NCBI RefSeq assembly: GCF_009296315.1
Contig: NZ_WHLY01000002.1
Coordinates: 4,810,501 to 4,874,500, forward strand
Direction of reading: 5' to 3'
Origin: Salmonirosea aquatica
GTDB taxonomy: Bacteria; Bacteroidota; Bacteroidia; Cytophagales; Spirosomataceae
Length of the DNA: 64,000 nt
How positions within the stretch are numbered: the stretch's first letter is position 1; each line of letters opens with the position of its first letter. Both the position numbers and the translations under genes were made by a program. Below are positions 8,950 through 17,497 of this stretch, piece by piece. The notes under the pieces were generated by a model. That model was given only the letters and a program-made list of their open reading frames with translations, made no database searches and was not told where the DNA came from.

Positions 8950-10458
8950 CTACTCCACCGAAATCGGTTTATTCATGTAAAAGTCAAGAATCTTGGTACG
9001 GAAGATGTAGTCGTATTTCGTCTGAATGAGATTGAAGCGGGCCTGGTCCAGGTTGGCCTTGGCGATATTGTACTCGGCCGAATTGATGGCTCCCGCTCCG
9101 AAACGGCTTTCGGCTACCCGGAAGGCCTCTTCAAGGGCCCGTACCTGGTTGGCTGTGGCGCTATACCGCTTGCCCGAGTTACTCATGTCGATGTAGGCTT
9201 GCTCCACATTCTGGCGGATCTGCTGCGTCACGATATTGGATTGGGCTTCCAGATTCTGCTGCTGGATGCGGGCATTGGCCACCCGGTACTTGGTTTGGAA
9301 ATTGCTGAATATAGGTACCCTGAGGCTCAGGTTCAGGGAAGAGTTACGGTTGAAGTTCAGCTGATCCAGGTAGTTAAAGGTCTGGTCGGCTCCATTGGGG
9401 ACCGTCACCACATCCGTGACCGGAAATGTGAATTCTCCCGCCTGCACGAACCGGGTCTGGGAAACCACCTGCTTGGTGGTGAAACCCGTGCCGTCGGCCA
9501 CGAAACGCTGTTTGGGGGCGGCACTGGAAAAGGCCGTGCTCATGCCTGCACTGAAGGTCAGACTGGGCAATCCCTGCGCTTTGGCTATCTCCACGGCTTT
9601 CGCTGCCGATTGCACGCGTAGTTCGGCAGCCTGCATCTGTGGTAAGTTACTCAGGGCGGTTTCGAATACCTCGTTCACCGAAGTTCCGTAGGCTTGCAGA
9701 GTCGGATCAGGTGCTGTGAGGGTAACCACCTCGATGGTTTCGCTTCCGGGCAGGTTCATTAATTGCTTAAGGCTCAGCTTGGCCGACTCGACGGTGTTCT
9801 GTGCGTTCACCAGCGTCAGCTCGTCGTTGGCCAGTTGGGCGCGCAGGTCGAACAGCTGGCTCTCGGCCACAGAGCCGGCGTCCACCAGGCGTTGCGTGCG
9901 ATCCAACTGCAGCTGGGTGGCTGCTCCCTGCTGCCGGGCTGCTTCGATCAGCTCCTGATTGGAAATGACCTGCAGGTAGGCCAAGGCCACATTCAGGATG
10001 ATGTCGTTGCGGGTAGCGGCCAGGTCCTTTTCGCTGGCCTGTAGGGTGAGGCTGTTCTGCTTGATGGTGTTCTGAAGCTGAAAGCCATTGAAGAGCGTCA
10101 CATTCGAATTGAGACTGTAGTTGTTAAAGCTGATGTTCTGCTGCACAAACTGGTTGGTGAAGGGGTCGATGTTCCGGCCAAAACTAAAACCCTGGGAAGC
10201 ATTGAACCCCAGGTTCGGCCAGCGCTGCCACTTGGACTGAATCAGATTGTTCTCATTGGCGCTCACCTGCAAGCCAGCCTGCTTGATCTGCGGATTGTTC
10301 TGCAAAGCGATCTGTACGCATTCTTCAAGCGTAAGCGCCTGCCGGTTGGTGGGGCCGGTCGTAGTGCTTTGGGTAGTTACCTGCGCGTGGCTTAGGGGAA
10401 GAATTCCCGCCAGGGTACAGAGCAGTAGGAATAAGGATTTACGTAACGAATACAGCAT
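8950..10458 (-). CDS. TolC-family outer membrane efflux protein
   Basis: I start the gene at the ATG at 10458, which yields MLYSLRKSLFLLLCTLAGILPLSHAQ, a clear Sec signal. The longer in-frame extension to 10656 adds an unlikely hydrophobic leader. The mature ~475 residues show the duplicated TolC pattern: LTLEECVQIALQNNPQIKQA at the N-terminus, long Gln/Ala-rich helices, and the second repeat beginning about residue 280. It forms the outer-membrane channel for an efflux or type I system. It is first in an operon with the HlyD-type adaptor. Confidence 0.93.
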   Translation of the reverse strand: MLYSLRKSLFLLLCTLAGILPLSHAQVTTQSTTTGPTNRQALTLEECVQIALQNNPQIKQAGLQVSANENNLIQSKWQRWPNLGFNASQGFSFGRNIDPFTNQFVQQNISFNNYSLNSNVTLFNGFQLQNTIKQNSLTLQASEKDLAATRNDIILNVALAYLQVISNQELIEAARQQGAATQLQLDRTQRLVDAGSVAESQLFDLRAQLANDELTLVNAQNTVESAKLSLKQLMNLPGSETIEVVTLTAPDPTLQAYGTSVNEVFETALSNLPQMQAAELRVQSAAKAVEIAKAQGLPSLTFSAGMSTAFSSAAPKQRFVADGTGFTTKQVVSQTRFVQAGEFTFPVTDVVTVPNGADQTFNYLDQLNFNRNSSLNLSLRVPIFSNFQTKYRVANARIQQQNLEAQSNIVTQQIRQNVEQAYIDMSNSGKRYSATANQVRALEEAFRVAESRFGAGAINSAEYNIAKANLDQARFNLIQTKYDYIFRTKILDFYMNKPISVE

Positions 10459-10665
10459 GGTTTTCCATAGTTTAAGGTTCAATATTACAAGATGCCGGAT
10501 AAAAGACCCATTTTTTTGGGACGGGCGGTTGTCAGGATTGCCAGAACGGACATTTCGGCTGATTAGTTGAGTAACCGGAAACAGCAAGAGACAGGCCAGG
10601 ACGCTGCCTAATCCTATATATTGCAAAAGAATATAGCATATTTTCAAAAAAAACATTCTTCCCTC

Positions 10666-13107
10666 ATGAAATTAATACGATCGGAATTTTCCTTTGCCTG
10701 GGTTTTGGTGGCATCCATGGTCACTGGATTTTTAAGTTGCTCAACACCCGAAGAAGACCTGTCACAAGTACCCATTAGCCGGTTCGTGGCGGATGTGGAT
10801 AGTTTGATCGGAAAGCCGGAGTACCTGGGTACCCCCTACGTAACGGCAGGCGACCGGCTGTATATGATCGGTACCCAGGATGGAAAATTTCCCGATCTGG
10901 GCTGGCATGTGGCGGGCGAAATGGGCGGAATCTGGGATCATCCCATCAAATTGCTGGATGGATTTACGGCGGCTATTACCCTGAATGGAAAATCGTATTG
11001 TCTGGATCAGGCCGAAACCTTTGTCAATTATCCTTTTGCCAACAAACACATTTTTCGTTCCACGGAAATAGGCTTACGCATCGAACGATTCCAATACGTA
11101 CCCGATGGCCAGGAAGCGGTTTTGGTAGAATATACTTTCATCAACGACGACTCACAGGATAAGAAAATAGACTTCGAATGGATGGCCTACACCGACCTCC
11201 GGCCGACCTGGCTGGGGGAACGTACCGACATGAACGACAGCGGCGACTTCGCTACCTGGGACGAGGAAAACCAAAGCTGGGTAGCCAAAGACAGCCTCAA
11301 TCCGTGGTTTGTCCGGATGGGCTCACCCGCCAAACCCACTGCGCATGGGCAAGGTACCCCTACCTGTAACTACCGGCCCAAAGGCAAAGGCTGCCGGGCG
11401 GCTTTGGTCTACTCACTGGAAGTTCCGGCGGGTGGAAGTGTAAGTCTGCCAATTACTATTGCCGGCTCATCTGTTTCGGCGGATGAGGCGAAGGCAACCT
11501 ACCTTTCGGCGCAGCAAAACGCGCTGAAAAACTTATTGAGCAAAAAAGCAAGGTACCTGACCTTGTCCCAAAAATCAAAATTGACGATCCCCGATAAGAA
11601 GCTGGAAACCGCCTTCCGCTGGGTGAAGTACGATACAGATTGGCTGGTGCGCGACGTACCCGGCCTGGGGCGCGGCCTGTCAGCGGGCCTGCCCGACTAC
11701 CCCTGGTGGTTCGGGGTGGATAATGCGTACACTTTGCAGGGGGCCATGGCCACCGGGCGCACCGACCTTGCTTTCAGTACGGTGGAGTTGCTGCACCGGC
11801 TCTCCGAAAAAGAGAATGGCAACGGACGGATTGTGCACGAAGTTTCTACAAATGGAGCGGTCTTCAATCCTGGAAACGTAAACGAAACCCCACAATTTGC
11901 TTCGCTCATCTGGATCCTGTACCGCTGGTCGGGCAACAAAGGGTTCCTTTCTTCTTATTACCCGGTGGTCAAAAAAGGCCTCGCCTGGCTGCTCGAAAAG
12001 AATGATAAAGACGGCAACCTACTACCCGATGGCTTTGGCATGATGGAAATCCACGGTATGAACAGCGAAATGGTGGATGTGGCGGCTTACACGCAGAAAG
12101 CCTTCGCCGATGCCGCCGAGATGGCTGCCGAGATGGGGGAAGACGATATTGCGGCGAAATACCAAAACCTGGCCACTCAAATCAAGGCCAAGATCAATTC
12201 CGATTTCTGGGTACCCGAGTACAATTCCTTTGCCGATTTCATAGGTACCCCCCGGCAAGCCCTGCGCCTGCTCGACGATGCGATCGTACGTGCCGATACC
12301 CTGAAAAAGCCCTGGGCTGTAGCAGAATTGAAAACAACCCGAACGAAAATTCAAAAACTCCCGCCCGACCGGAAGCAGGGATTCGTGCTGCATCACAACT
12401 GGGTCGTCAACACGCCCATGGAAATGGGCATCGCAGACACCGCCAAAGCCCTCACTGCTTTGAAAACCGGCAGCCAATTCGTGAATCCGTACGGCATGTT
12501 CGTGACGGGTATCGATCGGGATGAAACCGCCGGACAGGATGCGGGTTCATTCGGCAAAGAGCGCAAAGTGTTCACCTACACGGGGGCCGTCATGACGCTG
12601 CCCACGGGCGTACAGGCGGTAGCCGAGAATAACTACGGTCGGCCCGATGCCGCGCTGGACTACCTCCAACGGATCACCCGTTCGTTCGGCTACGCGTTGC
12701 CCGGCTCTATTTACGAGGTGTCGCCCGACTACGGCATGATGACCCAGGCCTGGAATCTGTACAGCTTTGCGGTACCCATCGTGACGCAGTTTTTCGGTAT
12801 CCAGCCCTTTGCTGCCCGTAAGTCCGTCCGGATTCAACTCCAAATGCCCACTTCCTGGAATGAAGCCAGTCTGGAAAATGTACATATCGGCAAAAATCGA
12901 CTCAGCGTGGAGTTTTCTCGAACCGACGCTTATCAGGAAATTATCCTGGATCAAACCGAATTGGACTGGACGTTGACCGTGGCTTTCCCCAGAGGTACCT
13001 TTAAAAACTGGCAGGTAAATGGCAAAGCCGTGCAACCAAAAAGGGTCGGCAATTTTGAAGAAGTGGAGGTGACCGGTGGCCGGGCCACGGTGCGTGTAGC
13101 GAATTGA
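10666..13107 (+). CDS. Lipoprotein (alpha/alpha)6-barrel glycosidase, glycogen-debranching-like
   Basis: The ATG at 10666 gives a lipoprotein signal (VLVASMVTGFLSC), so the 813-residue enzyme is probably membrane-anchored and exported. An N-terminal beta-sandwich domain (to about residue 270) precedes a helical barrel. Sequences such as LPDYPWWFGVDNAYTLQGAM, MEIHGMNSEMVDVAAYTQKA and HHNWVVNTPMEMGIA resemble the amylo-alpha-1,6-glucosidase/GDE_C and related GH families. A short C-terminal beta domain follows. Substrate is uncertain: alpha-glucan debranching is the usual annotation, but a different alpha-glycosidase is possible. It is divergent from the TolC gene with a 207-base shared upstream region. 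Eight GGTACC sites occur inside it. Confidence 0.8.
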   Translation: MKLIRSEFSFAWVLVASMVTGFLSCSTPEEDLSQVPISRFVADVDSLIGKPEYLGTPYVTAGDRLYMIGTQDGKFPDLGWHVAGEMGGIWDHPIKLLDGFTAAITLNGKSYCLDQAETFVNYPFANKHIFRSTEIGLRIERFQYVPDGQEAVLVEYTFINDDSQDKKIDFEWMAYTDLRPTWLGERTDMNDSGDFATWDEENQSWVAKDSLNPWFVRMGSPAKPTAHGQGTPTCNYRPKGKGCRAALVYSLEVPAGGSVSLPITIAGSSVSADEAKATYLSAQQNALKNLLSKKARYLTLSQKSKLTIPDKKLETAFRWVKYDTDWLVRDVPGLGRGLSAGLPDYPWWFGVDNAYTLQGAMATGRTDLAFSTVELLHRLSEKENGNGRIVHEVSTNGAVFNPGNVNETPQFASLIWILYRWSGNKGFLSSYYPVVKKGLAWLLEKNDKDGNLLPDGFGMMEIHGMNSEMVDVAAYTQKAFADAAEMAAEMGEDDIAAKYQNLATQIKAKINSDFWVPEYNSFADFIGTPRQALRLLDDAIVRADTLKKPWAVAELKTTRTKIQKLPPDRKQGFVLHHNWVVNTPMEMGIADTAKALTALKTGSQFVNPYGMFVTGIDRDETAGQDAGSFGKERKVFTYTGAVMTLPTGVQAVAENNYGRPDAALDYLQRITRSFGYALPGSIYEVSPDYGMMTQAWNLYSFAVPIVTQFFGIQPFAARKSVRIQLQMPTSWNEASLENVHIGKNRLSVEFSRTDAYQEIILDQTELDWTLTVAFPRGTFKNWQVNGKAVQPKRVGNFEEVEVTGGRATVRVAN

Positions 13108-13156
13108 AAAAGCGGAATAAAGGTACCTCACCTTCCTTTCCAGCCTCAAAAGGAAC

Positions 13157-13164
13157 TAACTTTG
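13157..13164 (+). promoter_or_regulatory. Possible Bacteroidota -7 promoter box (TAACTTTG)
   Basis: TAACTTTG matches the Bacteroidota sigma-A -7 consensus TAnnTTTG exactly and lies 72 bases before the mnmA ATG. No good -33 TTG/TTTG is visible at the expected spacing, so this is tentative. Confidence 0.3.
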
Positions 13165-13236
13165 CAAAATGGAATGTTGAGTTCCGATAAAATTTAACCT
13201 AAATCGGAAGGCTTTGACCCTTCGCAGATTACGAAC

Positions 13237-14354
13237 ATGAGCAAACACGGAAGAATACTGGTCGCTATGAGTGGCGGCATCGATAGCTCGCTGGCGGCAG
13301 TGATGTTACACGAAGAAGGCTACGAGGTCATCGGCATGACCATGAAAACCTGGGACTACGCCGGCAGCGGCGGTACCAAAAAAGAAACGGGCTGCTGCTC
13401 GCTCGACTCCATCAACGACGCCCGCGCCATTGCCGTAGAATTGGGCTTTCCGCATTACATCCTCGACATCCGGGCCGAATTCGGTGATTACGTGATCGAC
13501 CATTTTACGGGCGAGTACCTCGAAGGCCGCACGCCCAATCCGTGCGTGCTGTGCAATACCCACATCAAATGGGATGCGCTGCTGCGCCGCGCCGATCGGC
13601 TCGATTGCCAATCCATCGCCACGGGACATTATGCCAATATCCGCGAGATCAACGAAGGTACCCCGATAGCCGCTATGTCATTTCCAAAGGCATCGACGCC
13701 TGGAAAGACCAAAGCTACGTGCTGTGGGGCGTGTCGCAGGAAAGTCTGGCCCGTACCAAACTACCACTCGGGTACCTTCACAAAAGCGAAATTAGGGAAA
13801 TGGCCAAAGAACGGGGTTTCATCGATTTGGTTAACAAATCCGAGAGCTATGAAATCTGCTTCGTGCCCGACAACGACTACCGGGGCTTCCTCAAGCGCCG
13901 GATGCCCGGCCTGGAAGCCGAAGTGGCGGGCGGCAATTTTGTGACGCAGGAAGGAAAAGTGCTGGGCCAGCACGAAGGGTACCCCTTTTACACCGTCGGG
14001 CAGCGCAAAGGATTGGGAATCGCGCTGGGGCGTCCCGTTTTCGTGACTGAAATTCGGAAAGATTCCAACGAGGTAGTGCTGGGCGACCTGCCCGATCTGT
14101 ACCGCGATGGCATGTACGTCAGCAAACTCAATATGCAAAAGTACGCCGCGCTCGACCAACCGCTCGAAACGGTGACCAAAGTGCGCTATAAGCACGAAGG
14201 TACCCCCGCCACGATCGTGCAGGAAGATGCTGATCGTATCCGCGTGGACTTCCACGATGGCGTCAACGGCATCGCGCCCGGTCAGGCGGCGGTGTTCTAC
14301 GAAGGCGACGACGTGGTAGGTGGCGGCTGGATTATGAAGAGCTTCAAACAATAA
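13237..14354 (+). CDS. mnmA: tRNA 2-thiouridine(34) synthase MnmA, frameshifted as sequenced
   Basis: MnmA transfers persulfide sulfur to U34 of Lys/Glu/Gln tRNAs. The PP-loop VAMSGGIDSSLAAVML is at residues 9-24, the catalytic Cys is in PNPCVLCN, and the second Cys lies in YEICFVPD. The first frame runs in register to about 13660 (ANIREINEG) and continues in another frame from RYVISKGIDAWKDQ. Inserting one C in the run 13661-13664 restores one 372-residue protein of normal length. The single disturbed point adjoins a GGTACC site. Because mnmA is usually present once and important, a sequencing error is more likely than a dead gene. The SelT/W/H gene follows after 9 bases. Confidence 0.9.
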
Positions 14355-14363
14355 AAATCTCTC

Positions 14364-14654
14364 ATGATCCCAACCCATGCTACTGTCATCATCGAATACT
14401 GCCCTAAGTGCGGGTGGCTGCTGCGGGCATCGTGGCTGGCGCAGGAGCTGCTGACTACCTTCGCCGACGAGCTGTACGGTGTCACGCTGCATCCTTCTGA
14501 GGTGGCCGGGCGTTTCACGGTAACTCTGGCCGATGAGGTACTTTGGGACCGTAAACGCGAAGGCCGGTTTCCCGAACCCAAAGAACTCAAACAGCTGGTC
14601 CGCGACCGCGTGGCTTCGGAAAAATCGCTGGGTCACAGCGACCGGAAAGAATAA
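14364..14654 (+). CDS. SelT/SelW/SelH (Rdx) family redox protein, Cys form
   Basis: The 96-residue protein carries the thioredoxin-like CxxC motif EYCPKCGWL at about 11-19 and the later VTLADEVLWDRKREGRFPEPKELKQLVRD that marks the bacterial Rdx family. Cysteine stands where eukaryotic homologues use selenocysteine. Role: a presumed thiol oxidoreductase, partner unknown. It starts 9 bases after mnmA, so the two are likely one transcript, closed by the hairpin at 14699-14735. Confidence 0.87.
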   Translation: MIPTHATVIIEYCPKCGWLLRASWLAQELLTTFADELYGVTLHPSEVAGRFTVTLADEVLWDRKREGRFPEPKELKQLVRDRVASEKSLGHSDRKE

Positions 14655-14698
14655 AGTCAGTTCTTACTTTATACAATATTTTTTATAGATGGGTCATT

Positions 14699-14735
14699 AC
14701 TCCCTCGTGGTGTGGATACTTCACCACGAGGGAGT
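14699..14735 (+). terminator. Hairpin after mnmA-Rdx unit
   Basis: A perfect 14-bp stem (ACTCCCTCGTGGTG and its complement) with a 9-base loop lies 45 bases after the Rdx stop. There is no long T-run, so it may act as a factor-dependent or RNA-stabilising terminator. The rest of the 282-base gap up to 14937 is AT-rich and probably holds the promoter of the DUF892 gene. Confidence 0.7.
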
Positions 14736-14936
14736 ATACGTTAAGGTACCTCCTCTATTTACTCTGAGCAAATGGATAATGTGCTTATAATCAGTAGGCT
14801 ATTGCAGTTAGTTTTTTTGTTTAGATTGTTTTGAAAATAGGCCGGGTTCTGGATGGTTTAGTTTTTTTAACTGAGTAAAGTATCAATGTCACGTGGATAT
14901 TGATCTGAAATCTTCAAACTAAACTAGGAAACGATT

Positions 14937-15431
14937 ATGTCTGATAAACTGAAAAATCTGGATGACCTGCTGGAACATCAACTGAAAGATCTGTACAGCG
15001 CCGAAACACAAATCATCAAAGCCTTACCAAAAATGGTAAACAAGGCTACCGACCCCAAATTGAAGGATGCCTTTAATACGCACCTGAAAGAAACTGAGGA
15101 ACAAAAGAAACGCCTCGAGCAAGCCTGCGACAAACTTGGTATTAAGCCTACCGGTGAAACTTGCAAGGCTATCAAAGGAATCATAGAAGAAGCCTCCGAA
15201 TTTATGGAGGAAGATGCCGAAGAGGCTGTAATGGATGCCGGCCTGATTGCCGAAGCGCAGCGGGTAGAGCACTACGAAATTTCGGGCTACGGTACCGCCC
15301 ACCGGTATGCCGTGCAGCTTGGACACCGGGAGGTAGCTGATCTGCTGGCTAAAACGCTGGAAGAAGAAAAAGATGCCGACGAAAAACTCAATGACCTGGC
15401 TATCGAAAAAATCAACGTCGAAGCTGAATAA
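14937..15431 (+). CDS. DUF892 ferritin-like protein (YciE/YciF family)
   Basis: This is a 164-residue four-helix protein with the opening LDDLLEHQLKDLYSAETQIIKALPKM typical of YciE/YciF. Carboxylate and His ligands for a di-iron or other metal site are seen in EHQLKDLYSAE, HLKETEEQ, EAQRVEHYEI and EEEKDADEKL. Family members are stress-induced in enterobacteria and the biochemical role is unknown. It is a single-gene unit with a very strong terminator directly downstream. Confidence 0.9.
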   Translation: MSDKLKNLDDLLEHQLKDLYSAETQIIKALPKMVNKATDPKLKDAFNTHLKETEEQKKRLEQACDKLGIKPTGETCKAIKGIIEEASEFMEEDAEEAVMDAGLIAEAQRVEHYEISGYGTAHRYAVQLGHREVADLLAKTLEEEKDADEKLNDLAIEKINVEAE

Positions 15432-15444
15432 TTGACTTTTTTTG

Positions 15445-15488
15445 AAAGCAACAAAGCCATCGCATTTCTGCGATGGCTTTGTTGCTTT
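15445..15488. terminator. Strong bidirectional terminator, 20-bp perfect stem
   Basis: A 20-bp perfect stem (left arm from AAAGCAACAAAG, 15445-15464; right arm 15469-15488) with a TTTC loop lies 14 bases past the DUF892 stop. It is flanked by a T-run on the left and TTT on the right. It also fits as the terminator of the convergent DinB gene. Confidence 0.92.
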
Positions 15489-15501
15489 AAGGGTGATTCT
15501 A

Positions 15502-16026
15502 TTAGGAATCCAGCAATGGAAAGTACCTTTCCCGAATCACATGCATGTGGTGCAGCGCGTGTCCGGCGATTACAAATCCCAGCGCCCCAACGGAGATAAA
15601 AGATTCTGAAGCCTTCCCGGAACGCTGCAGCATCGGTTCGTTAAAGTTCTGGAATTGCGCTAGCGTCGCGGCCCGCACAATCTCGAATTCATCCAGCAAA
15701 TCTTCCAGCGTTCTTTCTGAGGCCAGCGTATTTTGGGCGTAGTGGTTTTCCTCAAAGCCCGGCAGAGGAGTCTGGTCATTCCGGGCAAAGCGCATGGCGC
15801 GGTAACTCATGATGCGCTCCGTGTCAATGCAGTGTTGGATAATATCTTTCACTGTCCACTTACCCGGCGCGTAGACCAAATCACCCAGGGCATGGAGTGA
15901 ATCCGTGTCAGAAAAAAGAGCTTCGGGTGAGTGCATTTCCAGGGCTTCCAGCAAATCGACATCCTCCACTTTATTGATATAGCGGTCGAAGAAAGCGGGC
16001 ATCGGATCGATATCGGATTTTTTCAT
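15502..16026 (-). CDS. DinB family protein (DUF664-like metalloprotein)
   Basis: This is a 174-residue four-helix DinB-fold protein. The expected three-His pattern is seen: HCIDTER (about 66), and GHALHHMHVIRE near the C-terminus. That is a plausible divalent-metal site of the DinB/YfiT superfamily, whose members include thiol transferases. Substrate unknown. The start MKKSDIDPMP at 16026 is the only reasonable one. It lies 32 bases downstream of the helicase gene on the same strand, but whether they are cotranscribed downstream is unclear. Confidence 0.85.
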   Translation of the reverse strand: MKKSDIDPMPAFFDRYINKVEDVDLLEALEMHSPEALFSDTDSLHALGDLVYAPGKWTVKDIIQHCIDTERIMSYRAMRFARNDQTPLPGFEENHYAQNTLASERTLEDLLDEFEIVRAATLAQFQNFNEPMLQRSGKASESFISVGALGFVIAGHALHHMHVIRERYFPLLDS

Positions 16027-16057
16027 AGCGGTTGGGTAGGTTTATGTTGGGCGAAAT

Positions 16058-17359
16058 TTAGTTAGCCACGTCTATTTTTACGCGCTTTCCCTTCAATTTT
16101 TCTTGTTTGAGATGCGCAAGTACGGTATCGATTTTATTACGCTTCACGGCGGCAAAAGAGGCCTCGTCTTTTATCTCAATCAAACCCAATTCCTCTTTTT
16201 CTAAGTTCCCCTTTTTCAGAAGTAACCCCACCACATCCACTTTATTGACTTTATCCTTCTTACCGGCCGACAGATAGAGCGTTTCCCATTCCGTTTCGGG
16301 GGGTAGCTGGTCGTGTTCAGGCAGCGTTAGATCGTCAGGCAGCTCGGAAAGGTAGGGGGGCGTTTCGTCTTCGGCCAGTACTAAATAAACCGTCCCCATG
16401 GCGTGCATGCGGGCGGTGCGGCCATTGCGATGTATGAACGCCTCCTCCGTCAAGGGTACCTGGTAGTGCACGATGGAGGCTATTTCGGGAACATCGAGTC
16501 CACGCGAAGCTAGGTCGGTCACCACCAGAATCCGGCTGCTGCCGTTGCGGAATTTCATCAGGGCACGTTCGCGATCCGGCTGTTCCATGCCGCCGTGAAA
16601 CATGGCGTGTACCAGGCCGTAACCCCGCAGCAAGTCGCTGATGCGCTCGACTGCATCGCGGTGATTGCAAAAAATAAGCGTGCGTTCTGCGCCGATAAAA
16701 CACAGCAGCGAAAACAGCGTTTCGAGTTTTTCAACCGATGTCGTGCGCACAACTTTCATCGTGAGCTGAGGCACAGAGTCACGATGTTCCAGAAAATTGA
16801 TTTCCACGGGATTCCTGGCTCCCGCAAAATCAGGCAGCGCATCGAGCGGTGTGGCAGAGGTGAAAATCCGGCGGTTTAAGCTGGATAGTTTGTTGATGTT
16901 AAAGGCCATATCGGTTTGAAAACCCATTTCCAGCGATTTATCAAATTCGTCCAGAACCAGGGTATGTACTGTGGCCGGATCAAACGTCTGGCTGCGGACG
17001 TGGTAGGCGATGCGTCCCGGCGTGCCGATGAGCAGGGTAGGTGCTTCGCGGAGGGCGTTTTCTTCGGTTTTCACGGCGTGGCCGCCGTAGCAGCAACTCA
17101 CCTTATAGCCCGTCCCCATGGCTTTGAAAACTCCCTCGATTTGTAAAGCCAGTTCGCGGGAAGGTACCAGAACCATCGCCTGCACGCCCGATTTCCCGGC
17201 ATCCAGCCTTTCTAGTATTGCTAGCAAAAAGGCCAGGGTTTTGCCCGAACCGGTGGGGGAGAGGACGATTATGTCGCTTTGCCGGGCCGCAGGCAGTACG
17301 GCTTCCTGCATGGCGTTGAGGGCAGTTATTTGCAGATTTTGGAGGATATTCTGGTGCAT
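16058..17359 (-). CDS. DEAD-box RNA helicase, DbpA-like
   Basis: The 433-residue protein has all core motifs: a Q-motif-like stretch (ITALNAMQEAVLP), Walker A SPTGSGKT (34-41), PSREL, GTPGR, motif II DEFD (137-140, a DEAD variant), SAT (168-170), RGLDVPE and HRNGRTAR. The last ~70 residues (VDVVGLLLKKGNL ... GKRVKIDVAN) match the DbpA-type RNA-binding domain that targets 23S rRNA hairpin 92. A role in large-subunit assembly is therefore likely. It is divergent from the S9 peptidase gene. Confidence 0.92.
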   Translation of the reverse strand: MHQNILQNLQITALNAMQEAVLPAARQSDIIVLSPTGSGKTLAFLLAILERLDAGKSGVQAMVLVPSRELALQIEGVFKAMGTGYKVSCCYGGHAVKTEENALREAPTLLIGTPGRIAYHVRSQTFDPATVHTLVLDEFDKSLEMGFQTDMAFNINKLSSLNRRIFTSATPLDALPDFAGARNPVEINFLEHRDSVPQLTMKVVRTTSVEKLETLFSLLCFIGAERTLIFCNHRDAVERISDLLRGYGLVHAMFHGGMEQPDRERALMKFRNGSSRILVVTDLASRGLDVPEIASIVHYQVPLTEEAFIHRNGRTARMHAMGTVYLVLAEDETPPYLSELPDDLTLPEHDQLPPETEWETLYLSAGKKDKVNKVDVVGLLLKKGNLEKEELGLIEIKDEASFAAVKRNKIDTVLAHLKQEKLKGKRVKIDVAN

Positions 17360-17497
17360 GCAGTCTGATTTGGGAGAAAATCAAAGGTAGGCCGTTTTTT
17401 TGCGTCCCCGCATCCTGACCGTAATATTTAACAATCGTTGTCATACCAAATTCCGCTACTTATCTTGCAAAACCAAAAAAAACTTAACCCAAACTAC

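Noticed and set aside
8950-10656. TolC gene starting at 10656
   Set aside because: The extra 66 residues precede a perfect signal peptide at 10458 and run through the divergent promoter region.
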